A stretch of DNA of 64,000 nucleotides from Cuspidothrix sp046080565 (GCA_046080565.1 JBJTUF010000092.1:1-64000); one strand, 5' to 3'; counted from the first letter of the stretch, positions 1-9,480 are shown. Numbers and translations: made by a program. The notes: generated by a model not told the origin, from the letters alone.

Positions 1-130
1 CTTAAATCCTGTTGACATTACTTAGATACAGCGGCTAAATGGGTTCTCTCTTAAGCTACCTTGAGTTGTGTCACTTGAACATCCTCCCACATATCTAATA
101 AATCCCCTTGTCAATAGGGTTTGAGATGCG

Positions 131-1360
131 CTAACCCTGTAGACCTTGGGGTAAACCTTTCAAATTTAAATCATTGTATTTACCTTCCGCAATTCCTGGT
201 AATAAATAACGTAAATAGATGAAATTATTTTCACTCTTAACTGCTATTTCTTGAATAAAATTATCTTCAGAAATATTACGCTCATTAATCCATTTTCTGA
301 GTTTTGGCTCATTATTCAAAGATAAGTGCAGATATTCTTTTACGTCTTCTTGACTCAAAGCTGTATAATCACTTTTTGTTAAATCCAATTCACCTACAGG
401 AGTATCTGGGGATAAAGTTAAACGCTTTGTTTCTTGGTTATAAGGTCTTCTCGTTAGTAAAAAATAAATTCCATCAGGTAGATTTTGTGGTAAATCTAAA
501 AGATTGCTATTTCCATCTTGTTCTACTTCATCCAGTGCATCAACAACAATAATTAGTTTCTGTCCTGGGGTTAATTTTTCGCTGGCTTTTTGTAGCAAAG
601 TTCTTAAATCAGCGTTGTCTACATCTTGCAGAGAATAACGCTTAATTAACTGTTGACGAATATTCGCTAAAAACTGTTCTGGTTTATTGCGTCCTTCTGC
701 AAAGACATTAAAATAACAAGGACATTTAATCACAGAAATATATTTAGCAGAAATAGCACTTTTCCCCATTCCTGCATCCCCAATTACGGTAAAATAACCT
801 TTGGGTTGAGTTGCGAAAAAGTTATTAATGGCTTTGAAAACAAAATCCCGACCACAGAATAAGCGAGTTTTTTCAAAAATTAAGGCTTTAAATTCTTTGG
901 GATAAACATCTAAATTCCAATCTGGATAAGGCTGATATTTTGAGGCTTTTGTTTGTTTAGCTACCGCAATAAAAGCTTCTCCAAATTCTTCTAATTCTGC
1001 GGAAAAGTTGATTTTGGCATTAATTATCTGTGTTTTGAGTTCGTTATTCTGATTCAGATACTTTTTGGTATTTTCTAGAAACTTAAAGGGAGCATTATTA
1101 CTGTAAGCATCCCGGAAATAATCTTTAATTACTCTTTCTCTAAACAGATTTAAAATTGGTTGTGGCTTAAAAACACCATACCTTACCAAAGTGTAACTAT
1201 AAACAGTATCAATATCATCAGCGATTTGGATAGGATGGAGTTTTAATTCTTGTAAAACTTTGATTACGGCTTCATTTTTTTGTGCTTGTTTAATGATTAA
1301 TTGACTAGCTTGAGGAGCATACTTACTAATGACTGAAGTAATGGCAGCAAATTCTATCAT
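131..1360 (-). pseudogene. Truncated NACHT/STAND-family ATPase
   Basis: The 409-residue product has a helical N-terminal region (about 1-150) and a NACHT-type P-loop ATPase domain. The Walker A motif GDAGMGKS lies at about 194-201 and the Walker B motif IVVDALDEVE at about 271-280, followed by a sensor-like LLTRRPY. STAND proteins normally continue past the NACHT module into a helical linker and WD40 or TPR repeats that sense a ligand. Here translation stops after GLPQGLQG, just where the linker should begin, and no repeat domain follows in the remaining 130 bases. I read it as a gene that lost its sensor half, though a short stand-alone ATPase is possible. Any role (signalling, programmed death, anti-phage defence) is inferred from the family. 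Confidence 0.7.
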
Positions 1361-2321
1361 GGTTTATTACCGAAAATTTAGTATTTTGCTTACGAGTAAT
1401 ATTACACTTACAATATCTTTATTCGCCATTTTTTGGTAGGTTGAGTTAAGCGAAGTAAAACCCAAGGCATTTGTTGGGTTGAGGCATGAAACCGAACCTA
1501 TAAATTAAGAGTTTTTCAATTTGGTGAAGGTATTACACTTAACTATATAAATTTACTGTTGTATTTATTTGCGGTTTTTACCAAAATTTACGATTAATAC
1601 CGATAAGTATAATAACGTAAAAATTACGTGAGACTTCTCCTAAACTGCATGATTATGTAACCTAAATAACTAATTTATGTCTGTGTAGTATGGATTTTTA
1701 ACTGCTTTACACCTAGATATACATACTTGTAAAGTATTTTTAACAAAATGTTAAATTTTTATGTAATAACAAATTTAAATATATTTATTGGGAAAATTTG
1801 CAAAATAACTTATTGAATTATTGATATATTGTGGGGTAAGCTACAAATTCTGTGATGTGCAACTTCTTCTTGTCTTGCTCATCCCATGACTAAACCTGTC
1901 TCAAGTCAAATTGCCTTCTTGATCAATCTTTACCCGTTTGAGGTCAAGGCATCAGAAAAAGAAAAAAATAGCAGCAACCCAGCTTGATAACTGGAATGCA
2001 GCTTTCAGGCAAAATTTTTCAGACGGCTTGTAAAGCCAGTTTAGTCGGGTATGAAAACTCAAGATGGAAAGATTTTGTATTCCTGGGACGAAAAATAATA
2101 CCGTCCATTAGTACGTCTCAAAACATGGTAAAAAAATGGTTGCAGCAATTGTCGCTGTAAGCAAATTTGTGCAGCAATAATACTGCTACCATAGAGCCGT
2201 ATCGCTCCCAAATATAAGGAAAACTTATAATCTCATTAAGAATGAAGAAAGAGTAGGAATGAGAGTAAGTTGCACATAACGTGATTTGATAGTAAAAAGA
2301 AAGACTTCTTGGAAGAAAAAT
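1361..2321. other. Long leader and intergenic region upstream of rbcL
   Basis: These 960 bases hold no convincing gene. A short palindromic repeat of a kind common in cyanobacteria lies at about 1436-1500 (TAGGTTGAG... with ...GGGTTGAGGCATG). The rest is AT-rich. rbcL of heterocystous cyanobacteria is known to have a long untranslated leader and distal promoters, so the rbcL promoter should lie here. I found no perfect GTA-N8-TAC NtcA site. A 33-codon frame at 1886-1987 has no other support. Confidence 0.5.
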
Positions 2322-3752
2322 ATGTCTTACGCGCAAACTAAGACTCAGGCTAAGTCTGGGTATCAAGCTGGGGTTAAAGATTACAGACTAACTTATTACA
2401 CTCCCGATTACACTCCTAAAGATACAGATTTATTAGCAGCTTTCCGGATGACCCCCCAACCCGGAGTTCCTCCTGAAGAAGCTGGTGCTGCTGTAGCTGC
2501 TGAGTCTTCTACTGGTACATGGACAACAGTATGGACAGACTTGCTCACCGACCTAGATCGCTACAAAGGTCGTTGTTATGACATCGAACCAGTTCCCGGT
2601 GAAGACAATCAATACATCTGTTACGTTGCCTATCCTTTGGACTTGTTTGAAGAAGGTTCTATCACCAACGTATTAACATCCATCGTAGGTAACGTATTTG
2701 GTTTCAAAGCTTTACGGGCATTACGTTTGGAAGACATTCGCTTCCCTGTAGCTTACATCAAGACTTTCCAAGGACCTCCTCACGGTATCCAAGTTGAGCG
2801 CGACAAATTGAACAAATATGGTCTTCCTCTGTTGGGTTGTACAATTAAGCCCAAATTAGGTCTTTCCGCTAAGAACTACGGACGTGCGGTTTACGAATGT
2901 TTACGTGGTGGTTTGGACTTCACCAAAGACGACGAAAACATCAACTCTGCTCCTTTCCAAAGATGGCGCGATCGCTTCTTGTTCGTAGCTGAAGCTATCA
3001 ATAAATCCCAAGCAGAAACCGGCGAAATCAAAGGTCACTACCTCAACGTTACCGCCCCCACCTGCGAAGAAATGTTGAAACGGGCTGAGTACGCTAAAGA
3101 ACTCAAAATGCCCATCATCATGCACGACTACCTGACCGCAGGTTTCACCGCTAACACCACATTGGCTCGTTGGTGTCGTGATAATGGTATTCTTCTACAC
3201 ATTCACCGTGCGATGCACGCTGTAATTGACCGTCAGAAGAACCACGGTATCCACTTCCGCGTATTGGCTAAAGCTCTCCGCTTGTCTGGTGGTGATCACA
3301 TCCACACCGGTACAGTTGTTGGTAAGTTGGAAGGTGAACGCGGTATCACAATGGGCTTCGTTGACCTATTACGTGAAAACTATGTTGAGCAAGATAAGTC
3401 TCGTGGTATTTACTTTACCCAAGACTGGGCTTCTCTACCTGGTGTAATGGCAGTTGCTTCCGGTGGTATCCACGTATGGCATATGCCCGCGTTGGTTGAA
3501 ATCTTCGGTGATGACTCCGTACTACAATTTGGTGGTGGTACATTAGGACACCCCTGGGGTAATGCTCCTGGTGCTACAGCTAACCGCGTAGCTTTAGAAG
3601 CTTGTATCCAAGCTCGTAACGAAGGACGTAACATGGCTCGTGAAGGTAACGATATTATCCGCGAAGCTGCTAAGTGGTCTCCTGAGTTGGCTGTTGCTTG
3701 CGAACTATGGAAAGAAATTAAGTTCGAGTTTGAAGCAATGGATACCGTCTGA
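2322..3752 (+). CDS. rbcL: Ribulose-1,5-bisphosphate carboxylase/oxygenase large subunit (Form IB)
   Basis: The large subunit of Rubisco fixes CO2 onto ribulose bisphosphate in the carboxysome. The 476-residue product has the usual cyanobacterial length and shows GGLDFTKDDENINS (the segment with the carbamylated lysine), the flexible loop 6 segment beginning GTVVGKLEGE, and SGGIHVWHMPAL. I chose the ATG at 2322, giving MSYAQTKTQAKSGY, because GGAAG lies about 6 bases upstream and this is the normal start. An in-frame TTG at 2286 would add 12 residues not expected in RbcL. rbcX and rbcS follow in the same direction, forming the classic rbcLXS cluster. Codon use (many C-ending codons) suggests high expression. 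Confidence 0.98.
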   Translation: MSYAQTKTQAKSGYQAGVKDYRLTYYTPDYTPKDTDLLAAFRMTPQPGVPPEEAGAAVAAESSTGTWTTVWTDLLTDLDRYKGRCYDIEPVPGEDNQYICYVAYPLDLFEEGSITNVLTSIVGNVFGFKALRALRLEDIRFPVAYIKTFQGPPHGIQVERDKLNKYGLPLLGCTIKPKLGLSAKNYGRAVYECLRGGLDFTKDDENINSAPFQRWRDRFLFVAEAINKSQAETGEIKGHYLNVTAPTCEEMLKRAEYAKELKMPIIMHDYLTAGFTANTTLARWCRDNGILLHIHRAMHAVIDRQKNHGIHFRVLAKALRLSGGDHIHTGTVVGKLEGERGITMGFVDLLRENYVEQDKSRGIYFTQDWASLPGVMAVASGGIHVWHMPALVEIFGDDSVLQFGGGTLGHPWGNAPGATANRVALEACIQARNEGRNMAREGNDIIREAAKWSPELAVACELWKEIKFEFEAMDTV

Positions 3753-3837
3753 TGATTTAAGATTTGCGATTTTGGATTATTGGATCAATTTAAAATCCAA
3801 AATCTAAAATCTAAAATTCATTGGGGCTGGGTCAATC
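3753..3837. repeat. AT-rich interspersed repeat between rbcL and rbcX
   Basis: The gap contains direct and inverted copies of the unit AAAATCCAAAATCTAAAAT. The same unit recurs at 4255-4403, near 36725-36750 and inside copA at 55141-55174. Such units are typical short interspersed repeats of Nostocales. The mirrored copies can form a hairpin in the rbcL-rbcX transcript, which might trim or stabilise the rbcL part; that effect is inferred. Confidence 0.7.
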
Positions 3838-4245
3838 ATGGATTTAAAGCAAATTGCGAAAGACACAGCCAAAACTCTCCAAAGCTACCTGACTTATCAG
3901 GCTCTGAGGACTGTATTGGCGCAGCTAGGCGAAACAAATCCTCCTCTAGCACATTGGTTGCAAAACTTCTCGGCTGGAAAAATCCAAGACGGAGAAGCTT
4001 ATATTGAGGAATTGTTTCTAGAAAAGTCAGATTTGGCTTTGCGGATTATGACTGTCAGGGAACACATAGCGGCAGAAGTAGCAGAGTTTTTACCAGAAAT
4101 GGTGATAACTGGCATTCAGCAAGCCAATATGGAACAGCGTCGCCAGCATCTCGAACGCATCACGCAACTAAATTTATCAAGTCCCAGCCCAAAAACTGAA
4201 AGACAAACAATATCTGATCCTAATTTAGATAATTTATCTAATTAG
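3838..4245 (+). CDS. rbcX: Rubisco assembly chaperone RbcX
   Basis: RbcX is a homodimeric helical chaperone that binds the C-terminal tail of unfolded RbcL and promotes assembly of the RbcL8 core. The 135-residue product begins MDLKQIAKDTAKTLQSYLTY and carries the conserved YLTYQALRTV helix and the NPPLAHWLQNFS segment of the family. The C-terminal 25 residues are polar and probably disordered, as in other cyanobacteria. It sits between rbcL and rbcS in the same direction, the normal order in heterocystous strains. The start is fixed by family similarity. Confidence 0.96.
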   Translation: MDLKQIAKDTAKTLQSYLTYQALRTVLAQLGETNPPLAHWLQNFSAGKIQDGEAYIEELFLEKSDLALRIMTVREHIAAEVAEFLPEMVITGIQQANMEQRRQHLERITQLNLSSPSPKTERQTISDPNLDNLSN

Positions 4246-4452
4246 TCACTCGATTTTGGATTTACGATTTTGGATTTTGGATTGACTCCACTCTAAAGTG
4301 TAGAATCTTGAAAATTTTAGATTTGGGATTTACAATTTTTCCGTTCTCAAGGACGGGGACTTTTACCAAATTTTTTTAATCTAAAATCTAAAATCTAAAA
4401 TTCCCGATCAGTCAACCAAGTAATAAAAAATCTCCCCCACTTATCAAAAGCT
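4246..4452. repeat. Interspersed repeats between rbcX and rbcS
   Basis: The gap is built of GATTTTGGATT-type units on the left and their complements (AATCTAAAATCTAAAAT) on the right, around a central hairpin containing TTCTCAAGGACGG. The two flanks can pair over a long distance. This is the same family as the rbcL-rbcX spacer, so both spacers of the rbc operon hold repeat copies. Confidence 0.65.
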
Positions 4453-4782
4453 ATGCAAACTTTACCAAAAGAGCGTCGTTACGAAACCCTTTCTTATCTT
4501 CCCCCTCTGTCTGACGCGCAAATTGCTAAACAAGTTCAATACATTTTGAACCAAGGTTATATCCCCGCAATTGAATTCAACGAAACTTCTGAACCCACAG
4601 AACTTTACTGGACAATGTGGAAGTTGCCTTTGTTCGGCGCTAAGTCTACCCAAGAAGTATTAGGCGAAGTTCAAGGTTGCCGTTCTCAGTATGGTAACTG
4701 CTACATCCGTGTAGTTGGTTTTGACAACGTTAAGCAGTGTCAAGTTCTTAGCTTCATCGTTCACAAACCCAGCAGATACTAA
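4453..4782 (+). CDS. rbcS: Ribulose-1,5-bisphosphate carboxylase/oxygenase small subunit
   Basis: The small subunit caps the RbcL8 core to form L8S8 Rubisco. The 109-residue product has the cyanobacterial length, the N-terminal KERRYETLSYLPPLSD, the GYIPAIEFNE strand and the EPTELYWTMWKLPLFG segment. It is the third gene of the rbcLXS cluster and is followed by a strong hairpin terminator. The C-terminal domain of the activase at 6235-7458 resembles this protein. Confidence 0.98.
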   Translation: MQTLPKERRYETLSYLPPLSDAQIAKQVQYILNQGYIPAIEFNETSEPTELYWTMWKLPLFGAKSTQEVLGEVQGCRSQYGNCYIRVVGFDNVKQCQVLSFIVHKPSRY

Positions 4783-4821
4783 TATCTGATTTGGTTTAAT
4801 TAAGTTTATTTACACCCTGGT

Positions 4822-4851
4822 GAGAGGTAGAGTTTTCTATCTCTCTTTTTT
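4822..4851 (+). terminator. Rho-independent terminator of the rbc operon
   Basis: GAGAGGTAGA (4822-4831) pairs with TCTATCTCTC (4836-4845), with one G-T pair, around a 4-base GTTT loop. A run of six T follows. It lies 40 bases after the rbcS stop codon. Confidence 0.85.
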
Positions 4852-4915
4852 AGTTTTTGATAGAGAATAGAATTGTCGGTTGAGTAGCACATACAAAAGG
4901 CTGAAGGTGGTAATT

Positions 4916-5143
4916 ATGCAACAAATTACTGTTAATGAAGCATCTCAACATTTATCTGATTTCATTGAAGCAGCACTTGGTGGTGATGAAATTATCATCA
5001 TGAAAGATAATCAGCCTGTGGTGAAATTAATTCCTGTATTACCTGTGAAAATTCGTCCTAAATTTGGTAGTGCTAAAGGAATGATCAAAATGTCTGATGA
5101 TTTCGATGCACCTCTGGAAGAGTTGAAGGAGTATATAGAATGA
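4916..5143 (+). CDS. Antitoxin of a type II toxin-antitoxin pair (Phd/YefM-like)
   Basis: This 75-residue protein starts MQQITVNEASQHLSDFIEAA and contains GDEIIIMKDNQPVVKLIPV, the N-terminal DNA-binding fold of the Phd/YefM antitoxin family. An acidic C-terminal tail probably wraps around the toxin. The ATG at 4916 is preferred over one at 4880 because GAAGGTGG lies just upstream and the added residues are not family-like. Its last 4 bases overlap the toxin gene (ATGA), typical of translational coupling. Family knowledge says the antitoxin neutralises the toxin and represses the operon. Confidence 0.88.
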   Translation: MQQITVNEASQHLSDFIEAALGGDEIIIMKDNQPVVKLIPVLPVKIRPKFGSAKGMIKMSDDFDAPLEELKEYIE

Positions 5144-5520
5144 AGCAATTAATTGATACTCATACTCTGCTGTGGTTTACTATGGGTAATCCCAGAATTA
5201 GCGATAATTTGAGATTACAAATTGAGAATAATGACAATCTTTTAAGTATTGCCAGTGTTTGGGAAATGGCAATTAAACACAGCATAGGTAAACTTAATTT
5301 GGATATGAGTTTTGATGATTTTGTCGAACAGCAAATAATTGGGAACGGTATTACATTACAACAAATTAATACAAAGCATATTTCAGTTATTGCCCAACTA
5401 CCCTTACATCATCGTGATCCTTTTGACAGAATGTTAATTGCACAGGCTATGGTGGAAAATATGCCTATAATAAGTGCTGATACAATTTTTGACGCTTATC
5501 CCATACAGCGTTTATGGTGA
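5140..5520 (+). CDS. vapC: PIN-domain ribonuclease toxin (VapC-like)
   Basis: The 126-residue product is a single PIN domain. The acidic catalytic residues are visible: Asp6 in LIDTHTLLW, Glu42 in SVWEMAIK, Asp93 and Asp96 in HHRDPFDRML, and Asp114 in ISADTIFDAY. PIN toxins are Mg-dependent endoribonucleases, often cutting tRNA or rRNA. It overlaps the antitoxin by 4 bases, and all key acidic residues are intact, so the module looks functional. The LLWFTMGNPRIS segment is usual in cyanobacterial members. Confidence 0.92.
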   Translation: MKQLIDTHTLLWFTMGNPRISDNLRLQIENNDNLLSIASVWEMAIKHSIGKLNLDMSFDDFVEQQIIGNGITLQQINTKHISVIAQLPLHHRDPFDRMLIAQAMVENMPIISADTIFDAYPIQRLW

Positions 5521-5613
5521 AAAATAACGGAGAATTTTGATATCTGTTTTTTTTAAACACAGAGGGTCTAAAGACTGCTTTACAAGCTATATTGCAATTG
5601 TCTTTTCTACCTT

Positions 5614-6168
5614 TCAAATCTGATAACCCATGATATAATCATCCATGACAAAACCACCACCAAAATCTATTATCTTACTTTCAATAATCTCAAAACCAAA
5701 TCTAGTATAAGCTTCAATTGCTTTTTCATTTCTTTTATTCACATTGAGAATTATTTGTTTAAAGTTTATTTCTCGCGCTTTCTGGTATACGTGAAATAAC
5801 ATTTTTTGCCCATAACCAAAACCATGGAAAGATGGTAACAAATAACATTTATGTAATTTTAAATAACTGATATTATCTATTATTTCTGAGCCATAAGATA
5901 GATAGCCAACTAATTCAGAGTTATGTAAAACTTTATCATAAAATATCCCTTGCTTATAAATTTCATCTTCAATTACTCCTATTCCATACATTTTATCTAG
6001 CATATATTCGATTTGTTCATGGCTGATAATTGTTGGATAATGGGTAAACCAAATTTCTCGACTAACTTTTCTCAAATTTTCTAAATCAGCATCTAGTAAC
6101 TTGGTAATGGTAATTAATGAATCATTCATAGCAATAATTACAAGTATATTCTCAGTATAATCTACCAT
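5614..6168 (-). CDS. GNAT-family N-acetyltransferase
   Basis: The 184-residue product has the GNAT fold. The acetyl-CoA-binding motif is HGFGYGQKML near residue 115, followed by the C-terminal LNVNKRNEKAIEAYTRFGFEI typical of small-molecule or protein acetyltransferases. The substrate cannot be told. The first 13 residues look atypical, so the true start may be the ATG at 6127-6129 (minus strand); neither start has a clear ribosome binding site. It is convergent with the vapC-like gene and divergent from rca. Confidence 0.85.
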   Translation of the reverse strand: MVDYTENILVIIAMNDSLITITKLLDADLENLRKVSREIWFTHYPTIISHEQIEYMLDKMYGIGVIEDEIYKQGIFYDKVLHNSELVGYLSYGSEIIDNISYLKLHKCYLLPSFHGFGYGQKMLFHVYQKAREINFKQIILNVNKRNEKAIEAYTRFGFEIIESKIIDFGGGFVMDDYIMGYQI

Positions 6169-6234
6169 TTAATTGACTATTGTTACCAAAAAAATCTATG
6201 ATAATTGCAATAAATCATCACCAGGGATAATTTT

Positions 6235-7458
6235 ATGAGTTATTATATTGCTCCTAGCTTTCTTGATAAACTTGCAGTTCATATCACTAAAAACTTTTTA
6301 AACATTCCTGGTATTCGAGTTCCCCTAATTCTAGGTATTCATGGACGCAAAGGAGAGGGAAAATCCTTTCAATGCGAATTAGTCTTTGAGAAAATGGGTA
6401 TCGAAGTTACTTTAATATCTGGAGGAGAACTAGAAAGTCCAGACGCAGGAGACCCAGCGCGGTTGATACGTCTGCGTTATCGGGAAACCGCAGAATTAAT
6501 CAAAGTGCGGGGGAAAATGTGCGTACTGATGATTAATGATTTAGATGCAGGTGCGGGACGTTTTGACGAAGGAACTCAATATACAGTAAATACCCAGTTG
6601 GTAAATGCTACATTGATGAATATTGCTGATAATCCCACAGATGTGCAGTTACCAGGAAGTTATGACTCTAATCCTTTATGTCGTGTTCCCATTATTGTGA
6701 CAGGAAACGATTTTTCTACCCTCTATGCACCATTAATTCGTGATGGGAGAATGGAAAAATTTTATTGGCAACCTAACCGAGATGATAAAGTAGGAATTGT
6801 GGGGGGAATTTTTGCAGAAGATGGACTTTCACAAAGAGAAATTGAACAATTAGTTGATACTTTTCCCCAGCAATCAATTGACTTTTTTAGTGCTTTGCGT
6901 TCTCGGATATATGATGAACAAATTCGTAATTTTATCCACAAAATTGGTTTTGAGAATGTTTCTTTGCGAGTTGTCAATAGTTTAGAAGGTCCCCCAATAT
7001 TTACCAAACCAGATTTTACTTTATCTCATTTAATTGAGTCTGGTAAATTTATGGTCGGTGAACAAAAACGAGTGGAAACTTCTCATTTAGTTGATGAATA
7101 TAATCGTTTAAATCGTGGAAAAGGTTCTCAAGTAACTTCACCTATTGTGGAAGTTCCAGTTAGTCAACCTACAATTAATCAACCTATTCAGTTAAGTTTA
7201 GAAACCCAAGCCCAAGTTAGACAAATTTTATCTCAAGGTTGTAAAATCGGCGTTGAACACGTTGATGAAAGACGTTTTCGTACAGGTTCTTGGCAAAGTT
7301 GCGGTAATCTGAATATTAATAGTGAATTAGATGCTATTTCTACCTTAGAATCTTGTTTAGCTGAATATAATGGTGAATACGTGCGGTTAGTAGGAATTGA
7401 CCCCCAAGCGAAAAGACGGGTGGTAGAAACAATTATTCAACGTCCTAATAGTAGGTAA
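6235..7458 (+). CDS. rca: Rubisco activase with C-terminal RbcS-like (SSUL) domain
   Basis: An AAA+ ATPase that removes inhibitory sugar phosphates from Rubisco. The P-loop GRKGEGKS is at 37-44 and the Walker B segment MCVLMINDLDAGAGRF follows. After a Gln/Pro/Ser-rich linker, residues about 320-405 form a small-subunit-like domain with the strand KIGVEHVDERRFRTGSW. In cyanobacterial Rca this SSUL domain is known to bind Rubisco, as the SSUL modules of CcmM do, and to place the activase in the carboxysome. The gene lies 1.5 kb after rbcS and is transcribed alone. Length (407) and domain order match other Nostocales. Confidence 0.95.
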   Translation: MSYYIAPSFLDKLAVHITKNFLNIPGIRVPLILGIHGRKGEGKSFQCELVFEKMGIEVTLISGGELESPDAGDPARLIRLRYRETAELIKVRGKMCVLMINDLDAGAGRFDEGTQYTVNTQLVNATLMNIADNPTDVQLPGSYDSNPLCRVPIIVTGNDFSTLYAPLIRDGRMEKFYWQPNRDDKVGIVGGIFAEDGLSQREIEQLVDTFPQQSIDFFSALRSRIYDEQIRNFIHKIGFENVSLRVVNSLEGPPIFTKPDFTLSHLIESGKFMVGEQKRVETSHLVDEYNRLNRGKGSQVTSPIVEVPVSQPTINQPIQLSLETQAQVRQILSQGCKIGVEHVDERRFRTGSWQSCGNLNINSELDAISTLESCLAEYNGEYVRLVGIDPQAKRRVVETIIQRPNSR

Positions 7459-7666
7459 TAGGTAAGATGCTATCTGTTACCCCCAAATTTTTGGATTCCT
7501 CCTACCTAAAATGCACGCTTTTTCAGCTATACCCTTGAAAAGTTTTGCACCTACTTTCCTGTTTATTAGCCTCAAACCTTTGATAAGTATCTGAGCAAAA
7601 TTAATTAAACACTTTGAAAATACCTAAACTAATGAATTAGGTAGAGACAAACCTCTTTTTTAAGGA

Positions 7667-7872
7667 GGGCTGTTTCATTCTCTAAAAGGTGCATAATCTC
7701 AAGATTCGATTTTGGTGATCTGCTTGCAGCAGCGCTTACGCTATCGCTCTGATTTTCCGGGGAAAAATTTGTGATTTTTGAATCAATTATGTAAGGTTCA
7801 GATCAATTTTATTTCAAAAACGATCACTAAAGATATTGACAAATGTACCTTCATGAACGAATGAAACAGCCC
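7667..7872. mobile_element. MITE-like element, family with GGGCTGTTTCATTC ends
   Basis: GGGCTGTTTCATTC (7667-7680) is perfectly repeated in inverted orientation as GAATGAAACAGCCC (7859-7872). The interior has no coding frame. The ends match those of the 134-bp element at 38182-38315, which has a clear target duplication. No target duplication is obvious here, so this copy is older or has diverged. CAGGG-type ends and 8-10 bp target duplications are reported for the ISAs1 family, a possible source of transposase. Confidence 0.75.
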
Positions 7873-8056
7873 CGCATTTCTCATTTCGCTTTGTAATATA
7901 TGAAGATTACAAAAATTGGGGTTAATGGTCGTTGAATAGCGATCGCTAAAGGTCTATAGTTCATACGTTTAAATACTGAATAATGTCATCATTGTTTGTC
8001 AAATTTATTGAAGTATTAAAGTATGACATTTTGAAGTGCGGAAAGTTGGCTAGATA

Positions 8057-8163
8057 TACAGCACTTCCCGATGTTATGAGATACAAATTTAACAGGCAGG
8101 ATGCCTGTTCCACAAGGGTTTTATGATTTCAGTTTGTACCTCACTGATATGAAATATGCTGTA
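8057..8163. repeat. 107-bp interspersed element, copy 1
   Basis: The block runs from TACAGCACTTCC to GAAATATGCTGTA and contains GGCAGGATGCCTGTTCCAC. A second copy lies in the opposite orientation at about 36599-36708. The ends TACAGCA and TGCTGTA are inverted repeats, so it looks like a small non-autonomous element. Confidence 0.7.
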
Positions 8164-8184
8164 GGTTGGGATGTCTGCTTTCTG

Positions 8185-9480
8185 CTATATCTTTCTATTA
8201 TGTAGTAAATAAGTCATCATTTCCCCCTTACCTTTGATTTTAATTAAACCCCGTTTTTCTAGCAAATACTGATCTTTTAATATGTGATAAGTACCTTCAC
8301 AAACTTGAATATTATCAGGTATTCCATGGGATTCCATTCTACTAGCTGTATTCACAGTATCACCCCACAAATCATAAGCGAATTTCTTTAAACCAATCAC
8401 CCCAGCAACTACTGGACCTGTACTAATACCAATGCGAATTTGAAAAGATAAATTATTTTTTTGATTAAAATCATGGACAGCTTTTTGCATATCTAAAGCC
8501 ATATTTGCTATAGCTAAAGCATGATCAATCCGATAATTAGGTAAACCAGCTACTGCCATATAAGCATCACCAATAGTTTTAATCTTTTCGATGCCGTGAT
8601 GTTCTGCTAATTCATCAAATAAACAAAAGATTTGATTTAATAATTCTACTAATTCCGGTGGTTATGTATGACTTGATAATTCTGTAAATCCAACAATATC
8701 TGCAAATAATACTGTCACTTCATGAAAAATATCTGCAATAGTTGTCGGTTGATTTTTTAATTGTTTTGCAATTACCGCAGGTAAAATATTTAATAATAAA
8801 CGTTCCGATTGTTCTTGAGCTATTTCTAACTCTCTTTTGGATCTAAATTCCTTTTTCTTGAGTTTCTCGTATAAATAAACTGAAAATACACAAATTGTTG
8901 CCGTCCAAAATAAATATAAACCTTGTTCTATATAATGGGAAATGGGAGGTTTCAATGTAGGGCGATATATCAGATATATTCCTAAATACCAAACAATTGT
9001 TCCCACCTGTGCAATAAAATGTATCCGCCATTTCACAGGAATAATTGTGGCTTGAGTAATAAACATCAAGTTCCAAATATTGGTCATGGGTTCAAAATAA
9101 TTAAACAATAACGCTGTAGAAAGTTGGATAGTACAAGTGGCTGACCAACATAACCTTAAAAAAAACATATCTAAATAACGACGTGCTAGAGGTGTTTTAC
9201 ATAACAACCAGCACACAACAATAAAAAATTCTAGTAATAACCCAATTTTGAGCGCGTATATTTTTTCAACGATTTCTTGATTGACCCATATAAAAAAAGC
9301 AGTCAGAGTTAAGCCAATAATCATCATCAGTTTGGCTTGCAATTCTAAGCGGTTCAGAAAGAAAATTTGACGCTGTTCTCTATAAGATTGGGCGAAATAT
9401 TCACTAGTCTCAAAGTCAAATAATTCTGGGCTGACAATTGCCTCTAGTTGGGTTTTGATAGCATTAATATTAGTCATCAT
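8185..9480 (-). pseudogene. Class III adenylate/guanylate cyclase with an internal stop codon
   Basis: Two consecutive frames (9480-8662 and 8661-8185) are in the same phase and together encode a complete 431-codon cyclase. The first part has an N-terminal cytoplasmic stretch, about six membrane segments (residues 50-210) and the start of the catalytic domain, VTVLFADIVGFTELSSHT, holding the first metal-binding Asp. A TAA at 8662-8664 then interrupts, and translation would resume as PPELVELLNQIF. The second part has KTIGDAYMAVAG, with the second metal Asp, and LWGDTVNTASRMES. Nothing else is damaged, so this is one nonsense mutation (for example from CAA). If not suppressed, no active cAMP/cGMP-forming enzyme is made. 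A sequencing error cannot be excluded. Confidence 0.88.

Larger units (their letters stand above)
7459..8184. other. Gene-free interval with two inverted-repeat elements
   Basis: No open frame with family support lies in this interval. It holds a 206-bp element with 14-bp perfect terminal inverted repeats (7667-7872) and a second element (about 8057-8163) of another family. Both are listed separately. The stretch 7873-8056 is plain AT-rich DNA with one HIP1 octamer near 7938. Confidence 0.7.

Noticed and set aside
1886..1987. 33-codon open frame upstream of rbcL (MTKPVSSQIAFLINLYPF...)
   Set aside because: No clear ribosome binding site, no recognisable family and AT-rich leader context; more likely chance.
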